64,000 bases of DNA, taken from the NCBI GenBank assembly GCA_023898685.1, contig CP060234.1:806001-870000 (forward strand). Reading direction: 5' to 3'. This DNA comes from Phycisphaeraceae bacterium. GTDB lineage: Bacteria; Planctomycetota; Phycisphaerae; Phycisphaerales; UBA1924. The notes under the pieces are model-generated. The model had not been told where the DNA came from. It saw only the letters and a list, made by a program, of their open reading frames with translations, and did no database searches. Positions 1 to 8,331 of this stretch are shown in pieces. How positions within the stretch are numbered: the stretch's first letter is position 1; each line of letters opens with the position of its first letter. A program made the translations under genes and the position numbers.

Positions 1-150
1 GAGCCGAACGGCCGACGAGGAGACCGCGCCGGGGGCGTCGAGGTCGAACACCGCGATCCGGCCCGCGACGGGCACGGCCACGACCTCGGCCGACGCCGAG
101 ACCGCGAGTCCGGCGAGCAGACAGACAGAAACGGCTTTCCGCGTGTTCAC
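1..150 (-). CDS. Exported protein, N-terminal fragment (cut by window edge)
   Basis: Only the first 50 codons are inside the window. The frame opens with GTG at 150, seven bases after a clear Shine-Dalgarno GGAGG (158-162 on the complement). The N-terminus begins MNTRKAVSVCLLAGL and continues with a small-residue stretch ending A-S-A before E-V-V. This is a classical Sec signal peptide with a likely signal peptidase I site after about residue 21. The mature part begins VVAVPVAGRIAVFDLDAP, so the product is presumably secreted or periplasmic. The rest lies outside the window, so no function is assigned. It is divergent from the AAA ATPase gene at 332, and the 180 bp between them must hold both promoters. 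Confidence 0.6.
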   Translation of the reverse strand, partial: MNTRKAVSVCLLAGLAVSASAEVVAVPVAGRIAVFDLDAPGAVSSSAVRL

Positions 151-331
151 GGCTCATCCTCCGACAGCAATCGCGCGGCGGTCAGCGCCGCCGACCCGGA
201 CAGATACGTTTCGAACCACCGGGGTGATCCCTTCCGTTCCCGGACCACATTCGGGCCCGGGAGTCCCGGCCACGGTAGGCTTGAACGGACTCCGGCGTCC
301 GAGAACGGGGGGGCCGGACCGGGAACGAGCG

Positions 332-1831
332 ATGACCAGGCACCCGACAGACCAGGAACGTCTCGCGAGGCTCCTCCGAGCCCGCCACCCGGCAATCTCG
401 ATCGTCACCCACGAGGAGCGCGAGGCCCGCCGGCTGGTCGAAGAGTCTGCCCGCGGGATCGGGGCGCACCTCTGGACATGGTCGCTCATCGAAGGTGTCC
501 GCGACGGGCTCCGACCCGATTCCCGGCCGATCGACGACACCACCAACCCCGCCGCGGGCTTCTACTGGCTCTCCTCGCAGGACCTGCCCACGATGATGCT
601 CCTGTTCGACGCGGGAGCCCACGCGGGCGACCCCCACGCGATGCGATCGCTCCGCGGGCTCATCGCCCGCGCGGCCGAGATCGGGGGGCACGTCGTGCTG
701 ATCGACCCCACCGCGTCGCTGCCGCTGGTCGTGCGCGATCACGCGACGCCGTTCGAGCTGAGCCTGCCCGACGACGAGCGGATCGAGGCGATCATCAAGG
801 ACGAACTCAAGAGCCTACACCGCGCCAAGCCCATCGTCGTCGATCTCAGGGCGAAGACCTACCGCATGATCGTCAAGAACCTGCGCGGGCTCGCCGCCCG
901 CCAGATCGCCCAGGTCGTGCGCGACGTGGTCGCCGAAGACCGGGTGTTCGATGACACCGACCTCAACGACATCCTCGCCGAGAAGCGGCGGATGGTCAGC
1001 GCCGAGGGCACGCTCGAGTACATCCAGAGCCCCGCCTCGCTCGACGATGTCGGCGGGCTCGTCCACCTCAAGGCCTGGCTTGCGCAGCGCGAGAACGCCT
1101 TCGACGACGAGGCCGCGAAGTTCGGGCTCAAGCCACCCCGCGGCGTGCTCATGCTGGGCGTGCAGGGCGCGGGGAAGAGCCTGTGCGCCAAGGCGATCGC
1201 GACCGCCTGGGGCCGCCCCCTGCTCCGCCTCGACCCGGGCTCGCTCTACGACCGCTACGTGGGCGAGTCGGAGGCGAGGCTCCGCAAGGCGCTCGACCAG
1301 GCCGAGCTGATGGCCCCGATCGTGCTCTGGATCGACGAGATCGAAAAAGGCTTCGCCTCCGCCGCCTCGCAGAGCACCGACGGCGGGCTGAGCCAGCGCA
1401 TGTTCGGCACGCTGCTCACCTGGATGCAGGACCACGAGGAGCCCGTGTTCACCGTCGCCACCGCCAACAACATCGACGCGCTGCCGCCCGAGCTGCTCCG
1501 CAAGGGCCGGTTCGACGAGATCTTCTTCGTCGACCTGCCGGGCCACGAGGCCCGCGAGAAGATCTTCGAGATCCACCTCCGCAAGCGGCACCGTGATCCG
1601 ATGAAGTTCGATCTGCCCGCCCTCGCAGAGGCGGCCGAGGGCTTCAGCGGCGCCGAGATCGAGCAGGCGGTCATCTCCGCGATGCACGAGGCGTTCACCG
1701 CCCATGCAGAGCCCACCACCGAATCGATCGTCGCGTGCCTCGAGAACAGCCCGCCTCTGAGCGTGACGATGGCCGAGAAGGTCGCGATGCTGCGGGCGTG
1801 GGCGAAGAACCGCTGCGTGCCAGCGGGGTGA
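332..1831 (+). CDS. Ycf46-type AAA ATPase
   Basis: A 499-aa single-AAA-domain ATPase. The N-terminal third (residues 1-240) starts with the Ycf46-like phrase HPAISIVTHEEREARRLV and has no catalytic motif. The AAA module follows, with Walker A GVQGAGKS at 276-283, Walker B LWIDEIEK near 332-339, sensor-1 ATANN, arginine-finger region LRKGRFDEIFFVDLP and a C-terminal helical lid (FSGAEIEQAVISAMHEAF). The order and wording of these blocks match the cyanobacterial/plastid Ycf46 family, also about 500 aa. In cyanobacteria Ycf46 is linked to CO2 uptake and photosynthesis regulation; what it does in a heterotroph is unknown. The frame is open upstream to 143, but the first 63 codons are low-quality; ATG 332 gives the family start. 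It is convergent with the DUF1028 gene, with a heptamer array between their stop codons. Confidence 0.85.
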   Translation: MTRHPTDQERLARLLRARHPAISIVTHEEREARRLVEESARGIGAHLWTWSLIEGVRDGLRPDSRPIDDTTNPAAGFYWLSSQDLPTMMLLFDAGAHAGDPHAMRSLRGLIARAAEIGGHVVLIDPTASLPLVVRDHATPFELSLPDDERIEAIIKDELKSLHRAKPIVVDLRAKTYRMIVKNLRGLAARQIAQVVRDVVAEDRVFDDTDLNDILAEKRRMVSAEGTLEYIQSPASLDDVGGLVHLKAWLAQRENAFDDEAAKFGLKPPRGVLMLGVQGAGKSLCAKAIATAWGRPLLRLDPGSLYDRYVGESEARLRKALDQAELMAPIVLWIDEIEKGFASAASQSTDGGLSQRMFGTLLTWMQDHEEPVFTVATANNIDALPPELLRKGRFDEIFFVDLPGHEAREKIFEIHLRKRHRDPMKFDLPALAEAAEGFSGAEIEQAVISAMHEAFTAHAEPTTESIVACLENSPPLSVTMAEKVAMLRAWAKNRCVPAG

Positions 1832-1844
1832 GCAGGGCTCGGAT

Positions 1845-1935
1845 GGCAGAGCTCAGATAGCAGAACTCAGATTCGGAGTCCGCGCATGTCGCGGCTCCGA
1901 TCCGAGTTCTGAGTTCTGAGCTCTGAGTTCTGAGC
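1845..1935. repeat. Heptamer inverted array, AGAACTC type (C1)
   Basis: Short units of seven bases (AGAGCTC, AGATAGC, AGAACTC on the left; GTTCTGA, GCTCTGA on the right) are strung together in opposite orientation around a small loop at about 1886-1890, so the element folds back on itself. It fills the gap between the convergent stop codons at 1831 and 1941. A strong hairpin here could act as a bidirectional transcription end, although there is no T-tract. Confidence 0.8.
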
Positions 1936-1940
1936 GCCAC

Positions 1941-4295
1941 TCAGCCCGCCAGGAACTCGCTCACGAACAGGTTCACGTCCTCCATGTCGAGCACCCCGTT
2001 GCCCGTGAGGTCGGCCGACAGGTCGCCCGCGAGGAACGCCGTGAGGAAGTCAACGATGTCCGACAGGTCGAGCAGCCCGTCCGCGTTGCCGTCGGCCATG
2101 GTCACGCCCGCGACGAGGTCCGGCGCGGGCTGGATGACCACCGGGCCCTGATCGGTGTTGATCCGCACCCAGAGCTCGGTCTGCCCTGTGGCGCCCGTCG
2201 GCACCGCCGAGACCACCCAAACGCCGTCGGCCGCGGTCGGGAACGCGCCCTCGACCTCGAGCGGCACGGGCCGGCCCGGCGGCGCAACGATCGAGAACGA
2301 CGACGCGTCGACCACCGTCGCGGGATGGCCCTCGTAGTCGAGCAGTTGCATGACGATCTGGTAGGGCCCGCTGTCGCTGCCGTGCACGTTGACGCGGTCC
2401 GGCGCCTGCGTGAAGTACGAGTTGGTGCTGTCGGGCAGGCCCGTGTGGGCGGCGCGCCACAGGTCGAACTCGTCGCGGAGCTGCGGCACCGGGTCGTCGT
2501 AGCCGGGGTCGGGCGCGTTGCGGACATTAAGCTCGAGGAAGTAGTCGCCCCCCGCGAAGCCGCGCTCGTCGAGCGGCGGCCCGTCACCCGCATTGACCGT
2601 CACCGCGAGCACCCGCCCGCTCGACGTGAACAGCTCGGGCAGCCCGTCGCCCGACACGTCGGCGGCGCTGAGCACGTCGCCGTCGAGCAGCCGACGCTGG
2701 TCGAGCTGGGTGAACCCGCCCGCGCCGTCGTTGATCGCCGAGCGGTAGCGCCCGTTGGTCATCAGCACGCCCACGTCGGGGTCGCTGTCGCCATCGAGGT
2801 CGGTCATCACCGCGTCGCGGATCGGCGCGTTGAGCAGCGTCGAGGTCTCGGTGAACCCGCCGGGGCCCGAGAGCACGAAGCTCACGCGCCGGTCGGTCCG
2901 CGCGTAGGCGTAGTCGGTCTGCCCGTCGCCGTTCAGGTCGCCCGCCATCACGTTGATCGGGATGCCCTGCACCGCGATCGCGTCTCCCGCCGTGAACGTG
3001 CCGTCGCCGTTGGACGCCAGCGGCACCAGCGTGCGATCGGAGAACGCGACCACCACGCCCCCGGGAGTTTTCGCCAGATCGACCGGTGAGGTGCCCCCGA
3101 GCGGCGTCGACGCCAGGGCGGTGACACCGGCAGCCGCATCGATGCCGAAGGTGCGCAGCTCGCCCGTCGCCGGCACGAGGGCCGCGAACTCTGGACCCGG
3201 CCCGTTGGCCGCATCGAACAGCCCCAGCACGCCCGCCGAGACATTCACGCCAAGGCTGGTCATGATCGGGTTGGCAAATGTCCCGTCGCCGTTCGAGAGG
3301 ATCAGCACCCCCCCGCCCGACTGCGTCACCGCCGCGACGTCGAGGCCATGGTCGCCGTCGGCGTCGAGCGTGCCCTCCGCCGCCACCTGCGCGATCGTGG
3401 GCGTGATCGGCGTCGACGCGAATGACAGCGGGTCGCCCGCGTGCGCCGTCCTGTTCCGCCCAAACGTGATGGGCCCCGCGAAGGATGGCAAGACAAGCAG
3501 GTCGTCGCGACCGTCTCCATCCAGGTCGGCCACGCGCACCGCCGCCGCCGGCGAATCGGCGTAGAGAAACGACGACGCCACGTCGCGATCGCCCAGCCGA
3601 CCGATGAGCATGTAGCCCACGTCGGCGGCGTTGGTGAAGTCGGCGGGCGGCACGCCGCACCCCGTCGGGTCGTTCACGGCGCACGAGCACCGCCCGTCGC
3701 CCCCCATCGCATCGGCTGCCTCCATCGCCGCCATCAGCTTCTCCGCCAGGTCGCCCGGCGTGTTCAGGATCGCGTCCTCCGCCGCCAGCACCACCGGCTC
3801 GCCCGTGAGGATGTTGCCCTGCACGGCGTAGACGATGTCGTCGGCCGGGCCGGGCTCGCCCGCCTCGATCCGCCCGGTCACGCCGCCCTTCCAGTCGGCG
3901 TCGTCGGTCCCGCTGAACGTCAGCGTGTTGCCCGTCGCGTCGAGCATGCCGTACTGCCGCGACTGGTGCCCCGGGTCGTTCGCCTCGAGGATCGCGAAGA
4001 TCTGGTCGGGCGTCAGCCCCGCGGCGAAGCCCTCGAAGATGCGGGCCCGGTTGCCGCCGGTCGAGTCGACCGCCGACTGGGCCGTCGCCGCGCCCCGCCC
4101 CAGCAACAGCACGGGCGTCTCCTCCCGCAGATCGATGTTGGGCACGCACGTCGCCGACGCGACAGCGATCTCTCCCGTTCGCGTGTCGGCGATGAGGATC
4201 GACCATGTCGCAGAGGCGGTCGAGCCGGCGGCCGCGAGCAGAAGCAGAGCGGGCGTGGCCCGGGGGGCGGTCGGCCTTTGCGGATATTGACGCAT
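1941..4295 (-). CDS. Secreted DUF1028 protein with VCBS/FG-GAP repeats and dockerin-like tail
   Basis: 784 aa. ATG 4295 follows a GAGGAG ribosome site and starts MRQYPQRPTAPRATPALLL, a signal peptide ending near ASA. Residues 30-240 match DUF1028, an Ntn-hydrolase-like family (SILIADTRTGEIAVASATC), including a Cys-rich patch CSCAVNDPTGCGVP. Next come repeated D-x-D-G-D blocks (VADLDGDGRDDL, AGDLNGDGQTDY, MTDLDGDSDPDV) typical of VCBS/FG-GAP beta-propeller blades that bind calcium. The last 60 residues form two Ca-loop helices (MADGNADGLLDLSDIVDFL and LTGNGVLDMEDVNLFV), the dockerin-like tail seen on many secreted proteins here. The frame is open further upstream, but the sequence before residue 1 is arginine-rich junk. 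The enzymatic activity of DUF1028 proteins is not established. Confidence 0.8.
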   Translation of the reverse strand: MRQYPQRPTAPRATPALLLLAAAGSTASATWSILIADTRTGEIAVASATCVPNIDLREETPVLLLGRGAATAQSAVDSTGGNRARIFEGFAAGLTPDQIFAILEANDPGHQSRQYGMLDATGNTLTFSGTDDADWKGGVTGRIEAGEPGPADDIVYAVQGNILTGEPVVLAAEDAILNTPGDLAEKLMAAMEAADAMGGDGRCSCAVNDPTGCGVPPADFTNAADVGYMLIGRLGDRDVASSFLYADSPAAAVRVADLDGDGRDDLLVLPSFAGPITFGRNRTAHAGDPLSFASTPITPTIAQVAAEGTLDADGDHGLDVAAVTQSGGGVLILSNGDGTFANPIMTSLGVNVSAGVLGLFDAANGPGPEFAALVPATGELRTFGIDAAAGVTALASTPLGGTSPVDLAKTPGGVVVAFSDRTLVPLASNGDGTFTAGDAIAVQGIPINVMAGDLNGDGQTDYAYARTDRRVSFVLSGPGGFTETSTLLNAPIRDAVMTDLDGDSDPDVGVLMTNGRYRSAINDGAGGFTQLDQRRLLDGDVLSAADVSGDGLPELFTSSGRVLAVTVNAGDGPPLDERGFAGGDYFLELNVRNAPDPGYDDPVPQLRDEFDLWRAAHTGLPDSTNSYFTQAPDRVNVHGSDSGPYQIVMQLLDYEGHPATVVDASSFSIVAPPGRPVPLEVEGAFPTAADGVWVVSAVPTGATGQTELWVRINTDQGPVVIQPAPDLVAGVTMADGNADGLLDLSDIVDFLTAFLAGDLSADLTGNGVLDMEDVNLFVSEFLAG

Positions 4296-4490
4296 CTCGG
4301 TCTCCTCGAAACTGGCGGAGCGGCGCTGACGCCGTGGCGTATGACGGCGGCGCCCCATTGGGCGAAGTTCTGATCGGCTCATCATCGCGGGTGTCGGACC
4401 CCGATTCCAGGGCCAATCCTCGATCAGGCCCTGATGTTCCCCAAATGTGCGGATCGGGGCCATTGCGGGCGGTCAGTCGACCGATCCTGG

Positions 4491-4518
4491 TTGACCCCCG
4501 CCCCGTCGGGGGTACGAT
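4491..4518 (+). promoter_or_regulatory. Probable sigma-70 promoter of tRNA-Thr/tuf
   Basis: TTGACC at 4491-4496, 16-base spacer, TACGAT at 4513-4518. It lies about 64 bp upstream of the tRNA-Thr gene, and a second copy of the same architecture (TTGACA, 16 bp, TACGCT) precedes the acidic-protein gene at 21247. The spacer contains a small G/C palindrome. Confidence 0.6.
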
Positions 4519-4581
4519 CAGGACCCGCTCGGCTCGTCCGGGCGGTTATCGCGTCGGGACCGGGGTTTCTCGGCTCCCTGC

Positions 4582-4653
4582 GCCGCTGTAGCTCAGTGGT
4601 AGAGCGCACCCTTGGTAAGGGTGAGGTCGCGAGTTCAAGTCTCGCCAGCGGCT
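4582..4653 (+). tRNA. tRNA-Thr (anticodon GGT)
   Basis: 72 nt, folds as a standard cloverleaf. The acceptor arms GCCGCTG (4582-4588) and CAGCGGC (4646-4652) pair fully, the discriminator is T, and the anticodon stem CACCC/GGGTG encloses the loop TTGGTAA, giving anticodon GGT. The T-arm GTTCAAG is present. CCA is not encoded. It is the first gene of the tRNA-tuf-rpmG-tRNA-secE-nusG string, a common bacterial arrangement. Confidence 0.95.
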
Positions 4654-4962
4654 GATTCGGCGTCGCCCCCTCGGGGCCCGCTGCAAGCACCCATTCGACC
4701 GGGCTCGGCCCGGCACGAGCCGCACCGGGTGCATAATGTTGGGATCTGCCTGCCGGCCTCGTGGTCGGCACGGTTCGTCGGGTCAGCCAGGCCCGGCCGC
4801 CCCGCCTGCGTACGGCGGGGGGCACGCGGCGTCGGCGGCGCACACCGTCGGTATCCGCGATTCACCGGATTGATGTCGGGATGACGACGGGGGGCGCCCC
4901 GCCGCCGACCGACGACTCGAAACGCCGGCCCGAAACGGGCGGACAGACACGAGGGACACGCG
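4654..4962 (+). other. Leader between tRNA-Thr and tuf, no gene seen
   Basis: 309 bp of GC-rich sequence without a convincing reading frame. A CATAAT hexamer at 4732-4737 could be a -10 element but no good -35 faces it. The last 20 bases carry the tuf ribosome site GAGGGA. Probably the processed 5' leader of the tuf transcript after release of the tRNA. Confidence 0.4.
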
Positions 4963-6165
4963 ATGGCCAAGGGAACGTTCGAGCGCACCAAGCCCCACGT
5001 CAACACGGGCACGATCGGTCACATCGACCACGGCAAGAGCACGCTGACCGCGGCGCTGTCGGCCCGCTCGGCGGCGCGGTTCGGGGGCGAGATCAAGTCC
5101 TACGCCGAGATCACCAAGGGCGGCACCGTCCGCGACGCCAACAAGACCGTGACCATCGCGTCCTCGCACACCGAGTACGAGACCGAGAAGCGGCACTATG
5201 CCCACGTCGACTGCCCGGGCCACGCCGACTTCATCAAGAACATGATCACCGGCGCCGCCCAGATGGACGGCGCAATCCTGGTGGTCGATGCGGCCTCGGG
5301 CCCCATGCCCCAGACCCGCGAGCACGTGCTGCTCGCCCGCCAGGTGGGCGTGCCCCACCTCGTGGTCTTCATGAACAAGATCGACCTCGTCGACGACGAG
5401 GAACTCGCCGAACTCGTCGAGATGGAGATCCGCGAGCTGCTCAACAAGTACGAGTTCCCGGGCGATGACGTCCCCGTCATCCGCGGCTCGGCCAACGTCG
5501 CGCTGGAGAACCCGAGGGACGACGCGATCTGCAAGCCCATCGACGATCTGCTCGAGGCCCTCGACAACTACATCCCCGAGCCCACCCGCGAGGTCGACAA
5601 GCCCTTCCTCGTCTCTGTCGAGGACGTCTTCTCGATCAAGGGCCGCGGCACCGTCGCCACCGGGCGTATCGAGCGCGGCGTCGTGAAGGTGGGCGACCCG
5701 GCCGAGATCGTCGGGCTGAGCTCGGCGCCGCTCGCCACCACCGTCACCGGTGTCGAGATGTTCAACAAGACGCTCGACCAGGGCCAGGCCGGCGACAACG
5801 TGGGCGTGCTCCTCCGCGGCATCGAGAAGGACCAGGTCCAGCGCGGGCAGGTCATCTGCAAGCCCAAGAGCATCAACCCCCACACCAAGTTCAAGGGCCA
5901 GGTCTACGTGCTGAGCAAGGACGAGGGCGGCCGCCACACCCCGTTCTTCAACAACTACCGCCCGCAGTTCTACTTCCGCACCACCGACGTGACCGGGACT
6001 ATCCAGCTCCTGGGCGGCGCCGAGATGTGCATGCCGGGCGACAACGTCGAGATCGAGGTCGACCTCATGGGCAAGCCCGTCGCCATGGAACCCGGCCTCC
6101 GGTTCGCCGTCCGCGAGGGCGGACGCACCATCGGCTCGGGCACCGTCACCGAGGTGATCCAGTAA
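4963..6165 (+). CDS. tuf: Elongation factor Tu
   Basis: 400 aa, normal length. EF-Tu delivers aminoacyl-tRNA to the ribosomal A site as a GTP complex. The G-domain motifs are all visible: G1 GHIDHGKST near residues 19-27, G3 DCPGH, G4 NKID, G5 RGSANVAL. Domain II (PFLVSVEDVFSIKGRGTVATGRIERG) and domain III (FFNNYRPQFYFRTTDVTG, ending GSGTVTEVIQ) follow. G1 ends KST and its third residue is I; KTT and V are more usual. The start ATG 4963 follows GAGGGA at a good distance. The gene sits in the tRNA-Thr/tuf/rpmG/tRNA-Trp/secE/nusG block and is followed by a hairpin with a short T-run. Confidence 0.99.
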   Translation: MAKGTFERTKPHVNTGTIGHIDHGKSTLTAALSARSAARFGGEIKSYAEITKGGTVRDANKTVTIASSHTEYETEKRHYAHVDCPGHADFIKNMITGAAQMDGAILVVDAASGPMPQTREHVLLARQVGVPHLVVFMNKIDLVDDEELAELVEMEIRELLNKYEFPGDDVPVIRGSANVALENPRDDAICKPIDDLLEALDNYIPEPTREVDKPFLVSVEDVFSIKGRGTVATGRIERGVVKVGDPAEIVGLSSAPLATTVTGVEMFNKTLDQGQAGDNVGVLLRGIEKDQVQRGQVICKPKSINPHTKFKGQVYVLSKDEGGRHTPFFNNYRPQFYFRTTDVTGTIQLLGGAEMCMPGDNVEIEVDLMGKPVAMEPGLRFAVREGGRTIGSGTVTEVIQ

Positions 6166-6207
6166 GCGACCGAACCCGCGGACGGCCGCGGCTTCTGCGA
6201 ACCCGAT

Positions 6208-6240
6208 CGGCCCGGCGGTGAGAGCCCCGGGCCGCTTTTC
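6208..6240 (+). terminator. Intrinsic terminator or attenuator after tuf
   Basis: Perfect 8-bp stem CGGCCCGG (6208-6215) with CCGGGCCG (6227-6234), 11-base loop, then CTTTTC. It is 43 bp past the tuf stop and 60 bp before rpmG, so it may lower read-through into rpmG rather than fully end transcription. Confidence 0.65.
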
Positions 6241-6301
6241 CGAACAACGCGGCGACGGACGGGTGTGGACCCCCGCCCGCCGCCTGACCGGGAGCCGACA
6301 C

Positions 6302-6484
6302 ATGGCCAAGAAGAAGGCGATGGCGCGGGAGTACGTCTGGCTCCAGTGCACCGAGACGGGCGATCTCAACTACCGCACCACCATCAACGTCAAGGGCGGC
6401 ATCTCAGACAAGCTCAAGGAGGGCTTCAACAAGTACTGCCCGAGACTGCGCAAGCACACGCTGCACAAGATCAAGAGGAAGTGA
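6302..6484 (+). CDS. rpmG: 50S ribosomal protein L33
   Basis: 60 aa, very basic, family length. It matches L33 from end to end: MAKKKAMAREYVWLQC, then TTINVKGG, and the conserved ending KYCPRLRKHTLHKIKRK. L33 sits near the ribosomal E site. Only one Cys remains of each of the two C-x-x-C pairs (C-T-E-T, C-P-R-L), so this is the form that does not bind zinc. ATG 6302 is chosen because it gives the family start; the frame is open upstream without homology. Placement between tuf and tRNA-Trp/secE is the usual one. Confidence 0.95.
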   Translation: MAKKKAMAREYVWLQCTETGDLNYRTTINVKGGISDKLKEGFNKYCPRLRKHTLHKIKRK

Positions 6485-6504
6485 GCCGGGCCCGATGGCC
6501 CGGC

Positions 6505-6580
6505 GGGGACCGGGCGCCAGGCACCGGGCACCAGTTGCCTCCACCGGAACCTGGTGCCTGATCCCTGGTCCCCGGTCCCT
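6505..6580. repeat. Heptamer inverted array, GGGGACC type (A1)
   Basis: Left arm reads as heptamers GGGGACC, GGGCGCC, AGGCACC, GGGCACC. The right arm carries the complementary units TGGTGCC, TGATCCC, TGGTCCC, CGGTCCC, so the arms pair around a centre near 6540. It lies between the rpmG stop and tRNA-Trp, 25 bp before the tRNA, and may fold in the primary transcript of this operon. Confidence 0.8.
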
Positions 6581-6605
6581 CGCGGCCCGCGATGCGAGCC
6601 GCGAA

Positions 6606-6678
6606 ACGCCAGTAGCTCAATTGGTAGAGCAGCGGATTCCAAATCCGCAGGTTGAGGGTTCGAGTCCTTCCTGGCGTG
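6606..6678 (+). tRNA. tRNA-Trp (anticodon CCA)
   Basis: 73 nt cloverleaf. Acceptor ACGCCAG (6606-6612) pairs with CTGGCGT (6671-6677), discriminator G. Anticodon stem GCGGA/TCCGC with loop TTCCAAA gives CCA. T-arm GGTTCGAGTCC is present. Placed directly upstream of secE, as trpT is in many bacteria. Confidence 0.96.
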
Positions 6679-6757
6679 TTCGATCGGGGCGCCGGCCCCG
6701 CCAACAAGGTCGGAGCCGCCCGGCAACGCCGGGCCGACACCGGACCGGAGGTCGCGG

Positions 6758-7435
6758 ATGATTTTCAGTGTCTACAAGGCCGAGCAGGGCTACTGGGTCC
6801 GCGTGCTCACCGCCGTCTGCGCCGGCGTCATGGTGCTCGCGGCCTCGGCGTGGGCGTGGTCGCAGGCGGGCGCGGTCAACCTGCCGCCCAAGGCCTACCT
6901 CCTCGATCTTCAGGCGATCGACGGCGCGTTCAACCCGGGCGATTCCATCGAGCTCATCGGCACCGCCCAGGACGCCGTCGGCACCGAGATCGTCATCGCC
7001 CGCACCGGCGTGGTCGGCTACACGGAAACGGGCTCTCGCACCGCCTCGCTCGAGATCGGCGTGCCCGAGCTCGCCGAGGGCATGCGCGTCGACGACGCCG
7101 AGCGCATCCGCTCGTCCTCGGCCGCCGCGATCGTCCGGGCCCGGCAGTTGATCCCGGTGTTCCCGCTGATCTACCTCCAGGCGGGCGTCACCGGCGGCAT
7201 CATGGTGCTGGGCTCGATCGCTGTCTACTGGTTCGTCGCGTCCAACCACCGCACGGTCGATTTCCTGATCAACACCGACGGCGAGATGCGGAAGGTCAAC
7301 TGGTCGAGCCGCAAGGAGATCATCGGCTCGACGCAGGTGGTCATCGTCGCCGCCGTCCTGATCGCGGCTCTCTTGTTCATCGTCGACATGTCCTTCCAGC
7401 AGTTCTTCCAGTTCATCGGCGTGCTCGAGAGCTGA
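6758..7435 (+). CDS. secE: Preprotein translocase subunit SecE, N-terminally extended
   Basis: 225 aa, about two to three times the usual SecE. SecE clamps SecY in the SecYEG export channel of the inner membrane. The last 60 residues are the SecE core: GEMRKVNWSSRKEIIGSTQ (the amphipathic VxWPxxxE-type hinge) followed by the conserved membrane helix VVIVAAVLIAALLFIVDM. The extra part holds two more predicted helices: one at about residues 15-38, and one at about 137-165 (RQLIPVFPLIYLQAGVTGG). Between them is a roughly 100-residue soluble domain, probably periplasmic. ATG 6758 follows GGAGGT at 8 bp. Similar long forms are known in planctomycetes. nusG follows 33 bp downstream. Confidence 0.92.
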   Translation: MIFSVYKAEQGYWVRVLTAVCAGVMVLAASAWAWSQAGAVNLPPKAYLLDLQAIDGAFNPGDSIELIGTAQDAVGTEIVIARTGVVGYTETGSRTASLEIGVPELAEGMRVDDAERIRSSSAAAIVRARQLIPVFPLIYLQAGVTGGIMVLGSIAVYWFVASNHRTVDFLINTDGEMRKVNWSSRKEIIGSTQVVIVAAVLIAALLFIVDMSFQQFFQFIGVLES

Positions 7436-7468
7436 TCGCCCGGCCCGCGCCCGCAGGAGCCGCCTCCC

Positions 7469-8203
7469 GTGACGAACGAAGCCACAGGCCCCCATGACGA
7501 GCCGTCCGACCAGGACGGGCCACAGGAGCAACCGATGGACGCCACCCCCGAGACCCCCACCCACGCCGAGGTCTCCGCCGACGCGATGGACGGCCGGCCC
7601 AACGAGAAGGTCGACATCCTCGACGACACCGACACCGTGCGGCAGGAGGGCATGGACTGGTTTGTGCTCCGCGTCGCGTCCAACAAGGAGAGCTCGGTCC
7701 AGAACACGCTGCTCCGCAAGGTGCAGATCGAGGGCATGACCCACCTCGTGGGCCGCATCCTCGTGCCCACCGAGAAGACCAAGACCATCAAGGGCGGCAA
7801 ACAGAAGATCACCGAGACCAAGCTCTACCCGGGCTACGTCTTCGTCGAGATGCGCCTCGAGGACGACGGCCGCATCCCCCAGGACGTCTTCTTCCTCATC
7901 AAGGAGACCACCGGCGTCGGCGACTTCGTCGGCACGGCGGGCCGCCCCACCCCGATGGCCGAGCACGAAGTGGTGAAGATGCTCACCGACTCGAAGCGCC
8001 CCGATGAGGAGCCCTTGATCAAGCTCACCTTCGACAAGGGCGAGCACGTGCTCATCAAGGAGGGCCCCTTCGAGAACTACGAGGGCACGGTCGACGAGCT
8101 GCTGCCCGAGAAGGGGCTCGTCCGCGTGCTCGTCACGATCTTCGGCCGCCAGGCCCCGATCGAGCTCGAGGAATGGCAGATCGCCAAGGCCGACGAGGGC
8201 TGA
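7469..8203 (+). CDS. nusG: Transcription termination/antitermination protein NusG
   Basis: 244 aa. NusG binds RNA polymerase and Rho or ribosomal S10. After an acidic, low-complexity N-terminal 55 residues, the NGN domain starts at GMDWFVLRVASNKESSVQ and contains the hallmark LYPGYVFVEM. The C-terminal KOW domain is FDKGEHVLIKEGPFENYEGTVDEL and ends IELEEWQIAKADEG. The likely start is GTG 7469, preceded by AGGAG at 7454-7458; ATG 7535 is an alternative that would remove only the acidic tail. NusG is normally followed by rplK; here a perfect terminator hairpin follows 30 bp later and the next gene is unrelated. Confidence 0.95.
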   Translation: MTNEATGPHDEPSDQDGPQEQPMDATPETPTHAEVSADAMDGRPNEKVDILDDTDTVRQEGMDWFVLRVASNKESSVQNTLLRKVQIEGMTHLVGRILVPTEKTKTIKGGKQKITETKLYPGYVFVEMRLEDDGRIPQDVFFLIKETTGVGDFVGTAGRPTPMAEHEVVKMLTDSKRPDEEPLIKLTFDKGEHVLIKEGPFENYEGTVDELLPEKGLVRVLVTIFGRQAPIELEEWQIAKADEG

Positions 8204-8232
8204 GCCCGCGGCCGCAACGAGACCAACCCCGA

Positions 8233-8257
8233 CCGCGGCCCGGCGCCGCGGTTTTTT
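8233..8257 (+). terminator. Intrinsic terminator after nusG
   Basis: CCGCGGC (8233-8239), 5-base loop, GCCGCGG (8245-8251), then six T (8252-8257). Perfect 7-bp stem, textbook form. It ends the tRNA-tuf-secE-nusG transcript, so no rplK operon is co-transcribed here. Confidence 0.9.
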
Positions 8258-8331
8258 CTTGCTCTCGATCAGTCCCCAGGGCAGCCATACCCTCCCTCTG
8301 CGGGGTCCGAGAACCCCGCCGGGAGGTGGTC

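Noticed and set aside
143..331. N-terminal extension of the AAA ATPase frame
   Set aside because: 63 residues of P/R/T-rich sequence without homology; ATG 332 gives the family start.
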